Notes under the pieces: model-generated | Database searches by the model: none | The model's input: the letters and a program-made list of their open reading frames with translations, nothing else | What the model was told of the DNA's origin: nothing | Program-made: the position numbers and the translations under genes | Shown here: positions 21,640 to 34,400 of the stretch, one piece after another | Position numbering within the stretch: position 1 is the stretch's first letter | Layout: each line of letters starts with the position of its first letter | From: Nephrocerus scutellatus | Taxonomy: Eukaryota > Arthropoda > Insecta > Diptera > Pipunculidae | NCBI GenBank assembly: GCA_947095585.1 | Contig: OX352765.1 | Coordinates: forward strand, 59,794,920 to 59,858,919 | DNA length: 64,000 bases | Direction: 5' to 3'

Positions 21640-23269
21640 ACCCACTAACATATCAGAAACCTACAACAATTTATAAAATTTTGTACCCAAACATTTTCTT
21701 TAATTGCCTTAATTCCCGATAAGCTTGATCGTATTATCCAACATGTTACTAGTCTTTTATAACATATGCCACGAACTTTCCAACAATGGTAATATTTGAT
21801 CATAAAATTCAAATCTTACCCCACTATCAAATCAAAACCTTCAACAAATTTTAAAATTTAGTACCCAACATTTTTTTTAATTGCGATAAGTCCCGTTAGG
21901 CTTGCTCTTATTGTCCAACATAGAACTAGCCTTCTATAGCTTACGACACGATCTTTTTAATGATGGTAATATTTAATCATAAAATTTAAATCCTGCCCCA
22001 CAAACCTACAACAATTTATAAAATGTAGTAACCAACATTTTCTTTAAATGCGATAAGTCCCGTTAAGCTTGCTCTGATTGTACAACATTGACAATACTTT
22101 CATAGCCTATGCCACGTGTTTTCTAAGGGTCGTAACATTTGATCATAAAATTAAAATCTTGCCAAACTATCAAATCAAAACCTTCAACAATTTTTAAAAT
22201 TTAGTACCCAACATTTTCTTTAATTGCGATAAGTCCCGTTAGGCTTGCTCTGATTGCACAACATTGACAATACTTTCATAGCCTATGCCACGTGTTTTCT
22301 AAGGGTCGTAATATTTCATCATAAAATTAAAATCTTGCCACACTATCAAATCAAAACCTTCAACAATTTTTAAAATTTAGTACCCAACATTTTCTTTAAT
22401 TGCGATAAGTCACGTTAGGGTTGCTCTGATTGTACAACATTGACAATACCTTCATAGCCTATACCACGTGTTTTCTAAGGGTCGTAATATTTGATCATAA
22501 AATTAAAATCTTGCCACACTATCAAATCAAAACCTTCAAATTAATTTTTAAAATTTAGTACCCAACATTTTCTTTAATTGCGATAATTCCCGATAAGCTT
22601 GATCGTATTATCCAACATGTTACTAGCCTTTTATAGCATATGACACGAACTTTCCAACAATGGTAATATTTGATCATAAAATTCAAATCTTACCCCACTA
22701 TCAAATCAAAACCTTCAACAATTTTTAAAATTTAGTACCCAACATTTTCAAATCAGAAACCTACAACAATTTATAAAATTTAGTAACCAACATTTTCTTT
22801 AAATGCGATAAGTCCCGTTAAGCTCGCTCTGATTGTACAACATTGACAATACTTTCATAGCCTATGCCACGTGTTTTCTAAGGGTCGTAATATTTGATCA
22901 TAAAATTAAAATCTTGCCACACTATCAAATCAAAACCTTCAACAATTTTTAAAATTTAGTACCCAACATTTTCTTTAATTGCGATAAGTCCCGTTAGGCT
23001 TGCTCTGATTGTACAACATTGACAATACTTTCACAGCCTATGCCACGTGTTTTCTAAGGGTCGTAATATTTCATCATAAAATTAAAATCTTGCCACACTA
23101 TCAAATCAAAACCTTCAACAATTTTTAAAATTTAGTACCCAACATTTTCTTTAATTGCGATAATTCCCGATAAGCTTGATCGTATTATCCAACATGTTAC
23201 TAGCCTTTTATAGCATATGACACGAACTTTCCAACAATGGTAATATTTGATCATAAAATTCAAATCTTA
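21640..23269 (+). repeat. Block F: third D-type block
   Basis: Starts are at 21640, 21819, 21996 (166 bp), 22162, 22338, 22514, 22693 (224 bp), 22917 and 23093. It contains the run of 176-bp monomers with GTACAACATTGACAATAC and CCACGTGTTTTC, and the third copy of the 224-bp extended monomer. The GATAATTCCCGATAAGC/GATCGTATTATCC type occurs at about 21,700, 22,580 and 23,150. Related to 13,658-14,719 and to the 5' part of both HOR-D copies. Confidence 0.89.
22693..22916 (+). repeat. 224-bp extended monomer (third copy)
   Basis: Same CATTTTC/AAATCAG internal restart as at 14,719 and 17,419. It lies 5,274 bp after the second copy, whereas the first two are 2,700 bp apart, so it was separated from them by a later exchange. 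Confidence 0.9.
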
Positions 23270-25291
23270 CCCCACTGTCAAATCAAAACCTTCAACAATT
23301 TTTAAAATTTAGTACCCAACATTTTCTTTAATTGCGATAAGTCCCGTTAGGCTTGCTCTGATTGTCCGAGATAGTACTAGCCTTCTACAGCTTACGACAC
23401 GATCTTTTTAATGATGGTAATATTTAATCATAAGTTTAAATCCTGCCACTCTAACAAATCAGAAACCTACAACAATTTATACAATTTAGTAACCAACATT
23501 TTCTTTAATTGCGATAAGTCTCGTTAGGCTTGCTCTGATTGTCCAACATTGACAATTCTTTTATAGCCTATGACAAGTGCTTTCTATGGGTCGTAATATT
23601 TGATCATAAAATTAAAATCTTGCCACACTATAGCTTATGACACGAGCTTTCCCACGATGGCAATACTTGATCGTACATTTCAATTCTGACTATCAAACAA
23701 AATCAAACAAAAATCTCCCACAACTTATAAAATTTAGTTCCCAACATTTTCTTTAATTGCGATAAGTCCCGATAGGTTTGCTCTAAGTGTCCAACATGTT
23801 ACCAGCCTTTCATAGCCTATGACACGTACTTTCTAAGGGTGGTAATATTTGATCATAAAATTAAAATCTTGCCCCACTATCAAACAAAAAACCTTCAAAA
23901 AAATTTTTAAATTTAGTACCCAACATTTTATTTAATTGCGATAGGTCCCGTTAGGCTTGCTCTGATTGTCCATCATAGTACTAGCCTTTTATATCTTATG
24001 ACACGAGCTTTCTAATGATGGTAATATTTAATCATAAAATTTTAAATCCTGCCCCACTAACAAATCAGAAACCACCAACAATTTATAAAATTTAGTATCC
24101 AACATTTTCGTTAATTGCGATAAGTCCCGTTAGGCTTTCTCTGATTTTCCATTATGTTACCAGCCTTTCATAGCATATGACATCAGCTTTCTAATAATGG
24201 AAATATTTAATCTAAAATTTAAATCCTGACCCACTAACATATCAGAAACCTACAAAAATTTATAAAATTTTGTACCCAAATTTTTCTATAATTACGTTAA
24301 ATACCGTTAAGCTTGCTCTTATTGTCCATCATGTTAATAGCCTTTTATAGCTTATGACACGATCTTTCCAACGATGGTAATATTTGATCATAAAAAACAA
24401 ATCTTACCCAACTATCAAATCAAAACCTTCAACAATTTTAAAAAATTTAGTACCAATTATTTTCTTTAATTGCGATAATTCCCGATAAGCTTGATCGTAT
24501 TATCCAACATGTTACTAGCCTTTTATAACATATGCCACGAACTTTCCAACAATGGTAATATTTGATCATAAAATTCAAATCTTACCCCACTATCAAATCA
24601 AAACCTTCAACAATTTTTAAAATTTAGTACCCAACATTTACTTTAATTGCGATAAGTCCCGTTAGGCTTGCTCTGATTGTCCAAGATAGTACTAGCCTTC
24701 TACAGCTTACGACACGATCTTTTTAATGATGGTAATATTTAATCATAAGTTTAAATCCTGCCACTCTAACAAATCAGAAACCTACAACAATTTATACAAT
24801 TTAGTAACCAACATTTTCTTTAATTGCGATAAGTCTCGTTAGGCTTGCTCTGATTGTCCAACATAGTACTAGCCTTTTATAGCTTATGATACGAGCTTTC
24901 TAATGATGGTATTATTTAACAATAAAATTTAAATCATGCCCCAATAACAAATCAGAAACCTTCAACAATTTATAAAATTTAATAACCAACATTTTCTTTA
25001 AATGCTATAAAACCCGTTAGGCTTGTTCTGATTGTCCAACATTGACAGGCCTATTATATCTTATGACACGAACTTTCCAACGATGGTAATATTTGATCAT
25101 AAAATTCAAATCTTACCCCATTATCAAATCAAAACCTTCAACAATTTTTAAAATTTAGTACCCAACATTTTCTTTAATTGCGATAAGTCCTGTTAGGCTT
25201 GCTCTGATTGTCCAACATTGACAATTCTTTTATAGCCTATGACAAGTGCTTTCTAAGGGTCGTAATATTTGATCATAAAATTAAAATCTTG

Positions 25292-25358
25292 CCACACTAT
25301 AGCTTATGACACGAGCTTTCCCACGATGGCAATACTTGATCGTACATTTCAATTCTGA
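25292..25358 (+). repeat. 67-bp mini-monomer (representative copy)
   Basis: CCACACTAT is fused to AGCTTATGACACGAGC, which removes about 110 bp of the normal monomer. The break lies at a shared TAT. Copies of the same fusion start near 23,623, 25,292, 27,089, 28,044, 41,864, 44,472, 48,577, 57,589 and 60,197. Each is followed by the monomer with CCCACAACTTATAAAATTTAG and GATAGGTTTGCTC. It is the shortest regularly propagated unit in the window. Confidence 0.9.
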
Positions 25359-26867
25359 TCCCACTATCAAACAAAAATCTCCCACAACTTATAAAATTTA
25401 GTACCCAACATTTTCTTTAATTGCGATAAGTCCCGATAGGTTTGCTCTAAGTGTCCAACATGTTACCAGCCTATCATAGCCTATGACACGTGCTTTCTAA
25501 TGGTGGTAATATTTGATCTTAAATTAAATTCTTGCCACACTATCAAACAAAAAACCTCCAAAAATTTATAAAATTTAATACCCACATTTTTATATAATAG
25601 CGATTAGTCCCGTTAGGCTTGCTCTGATTTTCCAACATAGTATTAGCCTTTCATAGCCTATGACACGTGCTTTCTAATGGTGGTAATACTTGATCATAAA
25701 ATTCAATTCTTATCCCACTATCAAACAAAAACCTCCAACAATTTATAAAATTTAGTACCCAACATTTTCGTTAATTGCGATAAGTCCCGTTAGTCTTGCT
25801 CTGATTGTCCAACATAGTACTAGCCTTTTATAGCTTATGATACGAGCTTTCTAAAGATGGTATTATTAAACAATAAAATTTAAATCATGCCCCACTAACA
25901 AATCAGAAACCTTCAACAATTTATAAAATTTTGTACCCAAATTTTAATTTAATTACGTTACTTACCGTTACGCTTGCTCTTATTGTCCAACATAGTACTA
26001 GCCTTTATAGCTTATGATACGAGCTTTCCAACGATGATCATAAAACTCAAATGTTACCCCACTATCATATCAAAAGCCTTCAACAATGTATAAAATTTAG
26101 TACCCAAAATTTTCTTTAATTGCTATAAGTCCCGTAAGGCTTGCTCTGATTTTCCAACATAGTAATAGCCTATGACACGTGCTATCTAAGGGTGGTAATA
26201 TTTGATCATAAAATTAAAATATTGCCCCACTATCAAACAAAAAACCTCCAAAAATTTATAAAATTTAATACCCACATTTTTCTTTAATTACGATTAGTCC
26301 CGTTTGCCTTGCTCTGATTTTCCAACATAGTAATATCATTTATAGCTTATGACACGAACTTTCTAATGATGGTATTATTTAATCATAAAATTTAAATCCT
26401 GCCCAACCAACAATTTATAAAATTGAGTACCCAACATTTTCGTTAATTGCGATAAGTCCCGTTAGCCTTGCTCTGATTTTCCATTATGTTACCAGCCTTT
26501 CATAGCATATGACATCAGCTTTCTAATAATGGTAATATTTAATCTAAAATTTAAATCCTGCCCCAATAACAAATCAGAAACCACCACCAATTTATAAAAT
26601 TTAGTAACCAACATTTTCGTTAATTGCGATAAGTCCCGTTAGGCTTTCTCTGATTTTCCATTATGTTACCAGCCTTTCATAGCATATGACATCAGCTTTC
26701 TAATAATGGTAATATTTAATATAAAATTTAAATCCTGACCCACTAACATATCAGAAACCTACAACAATTTATAAAATTTTGTACCCAAATTTTTCTTTAA
26801 TTACGTTAAATACCGTTAGGCTTTCTCTGATTTTCCATTATGTTACCAGCCTTTCATAGCATATGAC

Positions 26868-26891
26868 ATCATATATCATCATAGCATATTT
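26868..26891 (+). other. Irregular CATCATATATCATCATAG marker segment
   Basis: CATATGACAT runs into CATATATCATCATAGCATA, replacing the usual CAGCTTTCTAATAATGGTA. The tract looks like local slippage on CAT/ATAT motifs. The same segment recurs at about 32,231, 37,244 and 52,969. The spacings between successive copies after the first are 5,013 and 15,725 bp, matching the two large duplications, so it is a good sequence tag for them. Confidence 0.9.
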
Positions 26892-28546
26892 AATCATAAG
26901 TTTAAATCCTGCCACTCTAACAAATCAGAAACCTACAACAATTTATACAATTTAGTAACCAACATTTTCTTTAATTGCGATAAGTCTCGTTAGGCTTGCT
27001 CTGATTGTCCAACATTGACAATTCTTTTATAGCCTATGACAAGTGCTTTCTAAGGGTCGTAATATTTGATCATAAAATTAAAATCTTGCCACACTATAGC
27101 TTATGACACGAGCTTTCCCACGATGGCAATACTTGATCGTACATTTCAATTCTGATCCCACTATCAAACAAAAATCTCCCACAACTTATAAAATTTAGTT
27201 CCCAACATTTTCTTTAATTGCGATAAGTCCCGATAGGTTTGCTCTAAGTGTCCAACATGTTACCAGCCTTTCATAGCCTATGAAACGTACTTTCTAAGGG
27301 TGGTAATATTTGATCATAAAATTAAAATCTTGCCCCACTATCAAACAAAAAACCTTCAAAAAAATTTTTAAATTTAGTACCCAACATTTTATTTAATTGC
27401 GATAGGTCCCGTTAGGCTTGCTCTGATTGTCCATCATAGTACTAGCCTTTTATATCTTATGACACGAGCTTTCTAATGATGGTAATATTTAATCATAAAA
27501 TTTTAAATCCTGCCCCACTAACAAATCAGAAACCACCAACAATTTATAAAATTTAGTACCCAACATTTTCGTTAATTGCGATAAGTCCCATTAGTCTTGC
27601 TCTGATTGTCCAACATAGTACTAGCCTTTTATAGCTTATGATACGAGCTTTCTAATGATGGTATTATTTAACAATAAAGTTTAAATCATGCCCCAATAAC
27701 AAATCAGAAACCTACAACAATTTATAAAATTTAATAACCAACATTTTCTTTAAATGCTATAAAACCCGTTAGGCTTGTTCTGATTGTCCAACATTGACAA
27801 GCCTATTATATCTTATGACACGAACTTTCCAACGATGGTAATATTTGATCATAAAATTCAAATCTTACCCCACTATCAAATCAAAACCTTCAACAATTTT
27901 TAAAATTTAGTACCAAACATTTTCTTTAATTGCGATAAGTCCTGTTAGGCTTGCTCTGATTGTCCAACATTGACAATTCTTTTATAGCCTATGACAAGTG
28001 CTTTCTAAGGGTCGTAATATTTGATCATAAAATTAAAATCTTGCCACACTATAGCTTATGACACGAGCTTTCCCACTATGGCAATACTTAATCGTACATT
28101 TCAATTCTGATCCCACTATCAAACAAAAATCTCCCACAACTTATAAAATTTAGTACCCAACATTTTCTTTAATTGCGATAAGTCCCGATAGGTTTGCTCT
28201 AAGTGTCCAACATGTTACCAGCCTATCATAGCCTATGACACGTGCTTTCTAATGGTGGTAATATTTGATCTTAAATTAAATTCTTGCCACACTATCAAAC
28301 AAAAAACCTCCAAAAATTTATAAAATTTAATACCCACATTTTTATATAATAGCGATTAGTCCCGTTAGGCTTGCTCTGATTTTCCAACATAGTATTAGCC
28401 TTTCATAGCCTATGACACGTGCTTTCTAATGGTGGTAATACTTGATCATAAAATTCAATTCTTGTCCCACTATCAAACAAAAACCTCCAACAATTTATAA
28501 AATTTAGTACCCAACATTTTCGTTAATTGCGATAAGTCCCGTTAGT

Positions 28547-30002
28547 CTTGCTCTGATTGTCCAACATAGTACTAGACTTTTAAAGCTTATGATACGAGCT
28601 TTCTAATGATGGTATTATTTAACAATAAAATTTAAATCATGCCCCACTAACAAATCAGAAACCTTCAACAATTTATAAAATTTTGTACCCAAATTTTACT
28701 TTAATTACGTTACTTACCGTTACGCTTGCTCTTATTGTCCAACATAGTACTAGCCTTTATAGCTTATGATACGAGCTTTCCAACGATGATCATAAAACTC
28801 AAATGTTACCCCACTATCATATCAAAAGCCTTCAACAATGTATAAAATTTAGTACCCAAAATTTTCTTTAATTGCTATAAGTCCCGTAAAGCTTGCTCTG
28901 ATTTTCCAACATAGTAATAGCCTATGACACGTGCTATCTAAGGGTGGTAATATTTGATCATAAAATTAAAATATTGCCCCACTATCAAACAAAAAACCTC
29001 CAAAAATTTATAAAATTTAATACCCACATTTTTCTTTAATTACGATTAGTCCCGTTTGCCTTGCTCTGATTTTCCAACATAGTAATATCATTTATAGCTT
29101 ATGACACGAGCTTTCTAATGATTGTATTATTTAATCATAAAATTAAAATCCTGCCCCACTATCAAATCAGAAACCACCAACAATTTCTAAAATTTAGTAC
29201 CCAACATTTTCGTTAATTGCGATAAGTCCCGTTAGGAATGCTCTGATTGTCTAAAATAGTACTAGCCCTTTATAGCTTATGACACGAACTTTCTAATGAA
29301 GGTATAATTTAATCTTAAAATTTAAATCCTGCCCCACTAACATATCAGAAACCTTCAAAAATTTATAAATCTTGTAAATCAACATTATCTTTAATTGCTC
29401 TAATGATGGTATTATTTAATCATAAAATTTAAATCCTGCCCAACCAACAATTTATAAAATTGAGTACCCAACATTTTCGTTAATTGCGATAAGTCCCGTT
29501 AGGCTTGCTCTGATTTTCCATTATGTTACCAGCCTTTCATAGCATATGACATCAGCTTTCTAATAATGGTAATATTTAATCTAAAATTTAAATCCTGCCC
29601 CAATAACAAATCAGAAACCACCAACAATTTATAAAATTTAGTAACCAACATTTTCGTTAATTGCGATAAGTCCCGTTAGGCTTTCTCTGATTTTCCATTA
29701 TGTTACCAGCCTTTCATAGCATATGACATCAGCTTTCTAATAATGGAAACATATCAGAAACCTACAACAATTTATAAAATTTTGTACCCAAAATTTACTT
29801 TAATTGCTATAAGTCCCGTAAAGCTTGCTCTGATTTTCCAACATAGTAATAGCCTTTCATAGCCTATGACACGTGCTATCTAAGGGTGGTAATATTTGAT
29901 CATAAAATTAAAATATTGCCCCACTATCAAACAAAAAACCTCCAAAAATTTATAAAATTTAATACCCACATTTTTCTTTAATTACGATTAGTCCCGTTTG
30001 CC
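28547..30002 (+). repeat. HOR-H copy 1 (1,456 bp)
   Basis: The sequence from GCTCTGATTGTCC with ACTAGACTTTTAAAGC (near 28,573) recurs 1,456 bp downstream. It contains the 167-bp monomer with CCAACGATGATCATAAAACTC, the TCATATCAAAAGCC type, and the 107/159-bp pair. Near 29,746 it carries a private 33-bp deletion (AATGGAAACATATCAG) absent from copy 2. Confidence 0.9.
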
Positions 30003-31491
30003 TTGCTCTGATTGTCCAACATAGTACTAGACTTTTAAAGCTTATGATACGAGCTTTCTAATGATGGTATTATTTAACAATAAAATTTAAATCATGCCCC
30101 ACTAACAAATCAGAAACCTTCAACAATTTATAAAATTTTGTACCCAAATTTTACTTTAATTACGTTACTTACCGTTACGCTTGCTCTTATTGTCCAACAT
30201 AGTACTAGCCTTTATAGCTTATGATACGAGCTTTCCAACGATGATCATAAAACTCAAATGTCACCCCACTATCATATCAAAAGCCTTCAACAATGTATAA
30301 AATTTAGTACCCAAAATTTTCTTTAATTGCTATAAGTCCCGTAAAGCTTGCTCTGATTTTCCAACATAGTAATAGCCTATGACACGTGCTATCTAAGGGT
30401 GGTAATATTTGATCATAAAATTAAAATATTGCCCCACTATCAAACAAAAAACCTCCAAAAATTTATAAAATTTAATACCCACATTTTTCTTTAATTACGA
30501 TTAGTCCCGTTTGCCTTGCTCTGATTTTCCAACATAGTAATATCATTTATAGCTTATGACACGAGCTTTCTAATGATTGTATTATTTAATCATAAAATTA
30601 AAATCCTGCCCCACTATCAAATCAGAAACCACCAACAATTTCTAAAATTTAGTACCCAACATTTTCGTTAATTGCGATAAGTCCCGTTAGGAATGCTCTG
30701 ATTGTCTAAAATAGTACTAGCCCTTTATAGCTTATGACACGAACTTTCTAATGAAGGTATAATTTAATCTTAAAATTTAAATCCTGCCCCACTAACATAT
30801 CAGAAACCTTCAAAAATTTATAAATCTTGTAAATCAACATTATCTTTAATTGCTCTAATGATGGTATTATTTAATCATAAAATTTAAATCCTGCCCAACC
30901 AACAATTTATAAAATTGAGTACCCAACATTTTCGTTAATTGCGATAAGTCCCGTTAGGCTTGCTCTGATTTTCCATTATGTTACCAGCCTTTCATAGCAT
31001 ATGACATCAGCTTTCTAATAATGGTAATATTTAATCTAAAATTTAAATCCTGCCCCAATAACAAATCAGAAACCACCAACAATTTATAAAATTTAGTAAC
31101 CAACATTTTCGTTAATTGCGATAAGTCCCGTTAGGCTTTCTCTGATTTTCCATTATGTTACCAGCCTTTCATAGCATATGACATCAGCTTTCTAATAATG
31201 GTAATATTTAATATAAAATTTAAATCCTGACCCACTAACATATCAGAAACCTACAACAATTTATAAAATTTTGTACCCAAAATTTACTTTAATTGCTATA
31301 AGTCCCGTAAAGCTTGCTCTGATTTTCCAACATAGTAATAGCCTTTCATAGCCTATGACACGTGCTATCTAAGGGTGGTAATATTTGATCATAAAATTAA
31401 AATATTGCCCCACTATCAAACAAAAAACCTCCAAAAATTTATAAAATTTAATACCCACATATTTCTTTAATTACGATTAGTCCCGTTTGCC
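30003..31491 (+). repeat. HOR-H copy 2
   Basis: Colinear with 28,547-30,002, at +1,456 bp before and +1,489 bp after the deletion in copy 1. The boundary falls inside the shared TTGCTCTGATT, so the exchange was homologous and in register. Its 3' portion, from 30,787, is also the start of HOR-I copy 1, showing that the 5-kb HOR was built on top of this older duplication. Confidence 0.9.
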
Positions 31492-34400
31492 GTGCTCTGA
31501 TTTTCCAACATAGTAATATCATTTATAGCTTATGACACGAGCTTTCTAATGATTGTATTATTTAATCATAAAATTTAAATCCTGCCCCACTATCAAATCA
31601 GAAACCACCAACAATTTCTAAAATTTAGTACCCAACATTTTCGTTAATTGCGATAAGTCCCGTTAGGAATGCTCTGATTGTCTAAAATAGTACTAGCCCT
31701 TTATAGCTTATGACACGAACTTTCTAATGATGGTATTATTTAATCATAAAATTTAAATCCTGCCCAACCAACAATTTATAAAATTGAGTACCCAACATTT
31801 TCGTTAATTGCGATAAGTCCCGTTAGGCTTGCTCTGATTTTCCATTATGTTACCAGCCTTTCATAGCATATGACATCAGCTTTCTAATAATGGTAATATT
31901 TAATCTAAAATTTAAATCCTGCCCCAATAACAAATCAGAAACCACCACCAATTTATAAAATTTAGTAACCAACATTTTCGTTAATTGCGATAAGTCCCGT
32001 TAGGCTTTCTCTGATTTTCCATTATGTTACCAGCCTTTCATAGCATATGACATCAGCTTTCTAATAATGGTAATATTTATTATAAAATTTAAATCCTGAC
32101 CCACTAACATATCAGAAACCTACAACAATTTATAAAATTTTGTACCCAAATTTTTCTTTAATTACGTTAAATACCGTTAAGCTTTCTCTGATTTTCCATT
32201 ATGTTACCAGCCTTTCATAGCATATGACATCATATATCATCATAGCATATTTAATCATAAGTTTAAATCCCGCCACTCTAACAAATCAGAAACCTACAAC
32301 AATTTATACAATTTAGTAACCAACATTTTCTTTAATTGCGATAAGTCTCGTTAGGCTTGCTCTGATTTTCCAACATAGTAATATCATTTATAGCTTATGA
32401 CACGAGCTTTCTAATGATTGTATTATTTAATCATAAAATTAAAATCCTGCCCCACTATCAAATCAGAAACCACCAACAATTTCTAAAATTTAGTACCCAA
32501 CATTTACGTTAATTGCGATAAGTCCCGTTAGGAATGCTCTGATTGTCTAAAATAGTACTAGCCCTTTATAGCTTATGACACGAACTTTCTAATGAAGGTA
32601 TAATTTAATCTTAAAATTTAAATCCTGCCCCACTAACATATCAGAAACCTTCAAAAATTTATAAATCTTGTAAATCAACATTATCTTTAATTGCTCTAAT
32701 GATGGTATTATTTAATCATAAAATTTAAATCCTGCCCAACCAACAATTTATAAAATTGAGTACCCAACATTTTCGTTAATTGCGATAAGTCCCGTTAGGC
32801 TTGCTCTGATTTTCCATTATGTTACCAGCCTTTCATAGCATATGACATCAGCTTTCTAATAATGGTAATATTTAATCTAAAATTTAAATCCTGCCCCAAT
32901 AACAAATCAGAAACCACCAACAATTTATAAAATTTAGTAACCAACATTTTCGTTAATTGCGATAAGTCCCGTTAGGCTTTCTCTGATTTTCCATTATGTT
33001 ACCAGCCTTTCATAGCATATGACATCAGCTTTCTAATAATGGTAATATTTAATATAAAATTTAAATCCTGACCCACTAACATATCAGAAACCTACAACAA
33101 TTTATAAAATTTTGTACCCAAAATTTACTTTAATTGCTATAAGTCCCGTAAAGCTTGCTCTGATTTTCCAACATAGTATTAGCCTTTCATAGCCTATGAT
33201 ACGTGCTTTCTAATGGTGGTAATACTTGATCATAAAATTCAATTCTTGTCCCACTATCAAACAAAAACCTCCAACAATTTATAAAATTTAGTACCCAACA
33301 TTTTCGTTAATTGCGATAAGTCCCGTTAGTCTTGCTCTGATTGTCCAACATAGTACTAGCCTTTTATAGCTTATGATACGAGCTTTCTAATGATGGTATT
33401 ATTTAACAATAAAATTTAAATCATGCCCCACTAACAAATCAGAAACCTTCAACAATTTATAAAATTTTGTACCCAAATTTTACTTTAATTACGTTACTTA
33501 CCGTTACGCTTGCTCTTATTGTCCAACATAGTACTAGCCTTTATAGCTTATGATACGAGCTTTCCAACGATGATCATAAAACTCAAATGTTACCCCACTA
33601 TCATATCAAAAGCCTTCAACAATGTATAAAATTTAGTACCCAAAATTTTCTTTAATTGCTATAAGTCCCGTAAAGCTTGCTCTGATTTTCCAACATAGTA
33701 ATAGCCTTTCATAGCCTATGACACGTGCTATCTAAGGGTGGTAATATTTGATCATAAAATTAAAATATTGCCCCACTATCAAACAAAAAACCTCCAAAAA
33801 TTTATAAAATTTAATACCCACATTTTTCTTAAATTACGATTAGTCCCGTTTGCCTTGCTCTGATTTTCCAACATAGTAATATCATTTATAGCTTATGACA
33901 CGAGCTTTCTAATGATTGTATTATTTAATCATAAAATTTAAATCCTGCCCCACTATCAAATCAGAAACCACCAACAATTTCTAAAATTTAGTACCCAACA
34001 TTTTCGTTAATTGCGATAAGTCCCGTTAGGAATGCTCTGATTGTCTAAAATAGTACTAGCCCTTTATAGCTTATGACACGAACTTTCTAATGAAGGTATA
34101 ATTTAATCTTAAAATTTAAATCCTGCCCCACTAACATATCAGAAACCTTCAAAAATTTATAAATCTTGTAAGTCAACATTATCTTTAATTGCTCTAATGA
34201 CGGTATTATTTAATCATAAAATTTAAATCCTGCCAAACCAACAATTTATAAAATTGAGTACCCAACATTTTCGTTAATTGCGATAAGTCCCGTTAGGCTT
34301 GCTCTGATTTTCTATTATGTTACCAGCCTTTCATAGCATATGACATCAGCTTTCTAATAATGGTAATATTTAATCTTAAATTTAAATCCTGCCCCAATAA

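Larger units (their letters stand above)
23270..28546 (+). repeat. Block G: duplicated mosaic with 67-bp mini-monomers
   Basis: Two overlapping duplications are visible. About 23,446-24,060 recurs at about 26,912-27,520 (offset near 3,466). About 24,848-26,350 recurs at about 27,600-29,102 (offset 2,752, continuing into block H). Diagnostic motifs are AAGTCTCGTTAGG, TTATACAATTTAG, CCCGATAGGTTTGCTC with AAGTGTCCAAC, and AATTTTTAAATTTAG. Near 23,690 a short slip has produced a doubled ATCAAACAAA. Most of the motif set recurs at about 41,590-42,300. Confidence 0.88.
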
